Source: Pseudomonadota bacterium (GTDB lineage: Bacteria; Pseudomonadota; Gammaproteobacteria; Steroidobacterales; JBCBZW01). From it: a stretch of 64,000 nucleotides of DNA. Positions 62,354-64,000 of this stretch are shown piece by piece. Position 1 is the stretch's first letter. Each line of letters opens with the position of its first letter. The position numbers and the translations under genes are program-made. A model generated the notes under the pieces. That model was not told the DNA's origin and made no database searches. It worked only from the letters and a program-made list of their open reading frames with translations. The stretch is taken from assembly GCA_039193195.1 (NCBI GenBank), contig JBCCWS010000023.1, positions 1-64,000 on the forward strand. Direction: 5' to 3'.

Positions 62354-63684
62354 GCGCCGCTATGCTCGGCCTGAGCGCCGGCAAGATCGTGGGATCTGTC
62401 GTGCTGCTAGTGGCCGTGCTGTGGAGCGTCGCGCGGCTCGCAAGGCGCCTCAAGCTGGCGCCGGAGCTCTCGCGCAAGGCTATCCACATTTCCCTCGGCT
62501 TGTACTGCCTCGCGTTCCCCTGGCTATTCACCCATACGTGGGAAGTCGCCTTGACCTGCGCCCTCGCTGCTGCCGTGTTCATCGCCGCCCGCGGGCGCCT
62601 GCGCAGCAAGCTCGGCGAAGGACTGCATTCGGTGGATCGGGTGTCGTACGGGGAGGTGCTGTTCGCCGTGTCGGTTGCCCTGCTGTTCGTTCTAAAGGAC
62701 GGTCACTACATCACCGTAGTCGACCAGGGTGCGCCGCCGATGGGCGTGGTGCTCTACGTCTTGCCGCTGCTCATGCTCACGCTCTGCGACGCCGCCAGCG
62801 CCATCGTGGGCTCACGCTACGGTCGCAATACTTTCCGCGTCGAACGCGGGCGAAAGAGTTGGGAGGGCGTCGCGGTGTTCGTCGCCAGCGGCTGGCTCCT
62901 CTCGCTGATCGTCTACCTCCTGCTCACAGACATCGGCCGCCGCGAAGTCATCTTACTCGCCTTCGTCACGGCCGCCTTCGGTGCCCTGCTCGAAGCATCG
63001 AGCTGGCGGGGGCTCGACAATCTGTTCATCCCCTTAGGGCTGTACTTTCTCCTCGCCAACCTCAGCTACCTCGGCGCGTGGTGGCTGGTGCTCGTGGCTA
63101 GCGCCTTTCTCGTGTCCGTGGCCACGCTCATGGAGCTGACCCGGCGCCGCCATGAGTCTCCTCACATGGTGGCCATGTTCACGTCCCTGTTCTTCCTGAT
63201 CGGCACTTTCTCGGGCGTGGACAGCCTGCTCACGCCGATCTTCGCGGTGGCCGTCTACGCGTTCTGCCGACGCACCGACCCCGCCCGCGAGGTACTGCAC
63301 GACCCCTTGAATCTGGTAGTCGTGATCGTGGGAGTGGCGCTAGCCTTCTTCCTCGTGAGTCACCTGCTCGAGGTGAACACGATCTTCGCCTTCAACGTCG
63401 CCTTTGCGAGCCTGGCGGCTGGGATCGCTGCTCGCTACGGCCAGCGGGTCGCGGTGGCGTTGCTCGCAACCGCGCTGGCCATGGCGGCGATGAGCGTACG
63501 CACGGTAGTCGTGGAAGGCGCGTCGGCGCAGGCACTGAGCTTCTTCACCGTCGGCGCCAGCGCCATCGCGCTAGCGGCACTTCTTGGATGGAGTCAACGC
63601 GATCGCGAGCTGCGCTTTCCCTGGGTGGTGTTGGGGTCCGTGAGTGCGACCCTGGGCCTGCTCACACTGCCCTTTTCACCATGA
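62350..63684 (+). CDS. Phytol/dolichol kinase-like integral membrane protein
   Basis: The 444-residue protein has about a dozen hydrophobic helices. The N-terminal half matches the CTP-dependent dolichol/phytol kinase and CDP-diglyceride synthase fold: ELSRKAIHISLGLYCLAFPW, then LCDAASAIVGSRYGRNTFRVERGRKSWEGVAVF with the G-K-S-x-E-G core, then LLEASSWRGLDNLFIPLG. The C-terminal 200 residues form further helices without a recognised domain, so the protein is about twice the usual size. GTG 62350 overlaps the DUF3419 gene. A role in phosphorylating a prenyl or lipid alcohol that feeds the UbiA enzyme of the same operon is inference. Confidence 0.8.
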   Translation: MSAAMLGLSAGKIVGSVVLLVAVLWSVARLARRLKLAPELSRKAIHISLGLYCLAFPWLFTHTWEVALTCALAAAVFIAARGRLRSKLGEGLHSVDRVSYGEVLFAVSVALLFVLKDGHYITVVDQGAPPMGVVLYVLPLLMLTLCDAASAIVGSRYGRNTFRVERGRKSWEGVAVFVASGWLLSLIVYLLLTDIGRREVILLAFVTAAFGALLEASSWRGLDNLFIPLGLYFLLANLSYLGAWWLVLVASAFLVSVATLMELTRRRHESPHMVAMFTSLFFLIGTFSGVDSLLTPIFAVAVYAFCRRTDPAREVLHDPLNLVVVIVGVALAFFLVSHLLEVNTIFAFNVAFASLAAGIAARYGQRVAVALLATALAMAAMSVRTVVVEGASAQALSFFTVGASAIALAALLGWSQRDRELRFPWVVLGSVSATLGLLTLPFSP

Positions 63685-63745
63685 TCGGTCGCCTCATCCC
63701 GCGCCGCCCCGCCGGTAAGCAGCGCACACCACAGCCCCAGCACCT

Positions 63746-64000
63746 ATGAACGACATCACCGAGTGGAACTTCGCGAACGCTGAGATGACGGTCTACGCCC
63801 ACGCCCCCAGCCTTGACGGCGCGCGAACCGCAGCGATCGGTAGCTTCGCCTGCGCGGATGCGATGGCGGGAGAAGTGGCGCTAAAGGTGGCCGTCGTCCG
63901 CCTGCGCGAGGCAGGATTCGGCGCCGTCTTGGGTCCCATGAACGGCACCACGTGGTCCAGCTACCGCTTGGTCACGCAGAGCGAGGGGCGCGACCCGTTC
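63746..64000 (+). CDS. GNAT-type acetyltransferase, N-terminal part (cut by window edge)
   Basis: From ATG 63746 the frame stays open to the window end (85 codons). RTAAIGSFACADAMAGEVALKVAVVRLREAG followed by VLGPMNGTTWSSYRLVTQSEG resembles the start of GNAT proteins in which G-P-[ML]-[DN]-G-x-T-W-x-x-Y-R-L-V-T-x-x-[DG]-G is conserved. The acetyl-CoA loop lies beyond the window. It begins 61 bp after the kinase-like gene and is probably the next member of the operon. Confidence 0.65.
   Translation, partial: MNDITEWNFANAEMTVYAHAPSLDGARTAAIGSFACADAMAGEVALKVAVVRLREAGFGAVLGPMNGTTWSSYRLVTQSEGRDPF

Overview
The window is GC-rich, densely coded bacterial DNA. Its gene content points to a gammaproteobacterium, probably marine or aquatic, but I cannot place it to genus. 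The basis is several TonB-dependent receptors, FecI/FecR signalling, Fur-like boxes, a PchR-type AraC regulator, PEP-CTERM and VPxPA-CTERM surface proteins, an NAD-dependent formate dehydrogenase and an aerobic Mg-protoporphyrin cyclase (AcsF). TGT-N12-ACA operators in front of acsF and heme oxygenase are the PpsR/CrtJ type known from purple phototrophs, so the strain may be an aerobic anoxygenic phototroph or descend from one. I saw no tRNA, rRNA or CRISPR array.

1-5.7 kb is a scarred accessory region. It holds an IS110-family transposase tail with a hairpin-rich flank, a frameshifted IS66-type tnpA, a dockerin/TSP3 gene remnant, a coupled pair encoding an exported unknown protein and a membrane-anchored TIR protein, a PL7 alginate lyase pseudogene with three lesions, and a beheaded TonB receptor. 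Two identical 119-bp direct repeats bracket most of it. 5.8-11.5 kb carries stand-alone metabolic genes (M1 peptidase, heme oxygenase, formate dehydrogenase, isoprenylcysteine-type methyltransferase, VOC protein). 11.6-13.9 kb is a DUF3649-PepSY-DUF3325 iron operon behind a Fur-like box. 14.0-22.0 kb has a decayed fecI-fecR pair, an FG-GAP propeller protein, then an intact fecI-fecR and a STN-type TonB receptor.

22-36 kb carries secreted propeller and PEP-CTERM proteins, a divergent alkaline phosphatase, a kelch protein, an S9 peptidase and a hydrolase/membrane fusion, with three MITE-like elements from two families. 36.2-39.4 kb is a siderophore-type TonB receptor with a perfect palindromic Fur box and its AraC regulator. 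39.6-44.7 kb has a UbiH-type monooxygenase, a flavodoxin convergent with acsF, a small gene coupled to acsF, a methyltransferase and a pseudoazurin-like lipoprotein. 44.9-52.9 kb encodes a lipoprotein, two paralogous VPxPA-CTERM proteins, a heme-type TonB receptor with an unusual helical loop, and a third VPxPA-CTERM protein. 53.2-57.5 kb is an RND efflux pair.

57.6-64 kb is a tight operon whose first four genes overlap by GTGA: a UbiA prenyltransferase, a PEP-synthase/rifampicin-phosphotransferase-like enzyme, a DUF3419 (BtaA-like) aminocarboxypropyl transferase and a phytol/dolichol-kinase-like membrane protein. A GNAT gene cut by the window edge follows. The combination suggests an uncharacterised prenyl-lipid or polar-lipid pathway.
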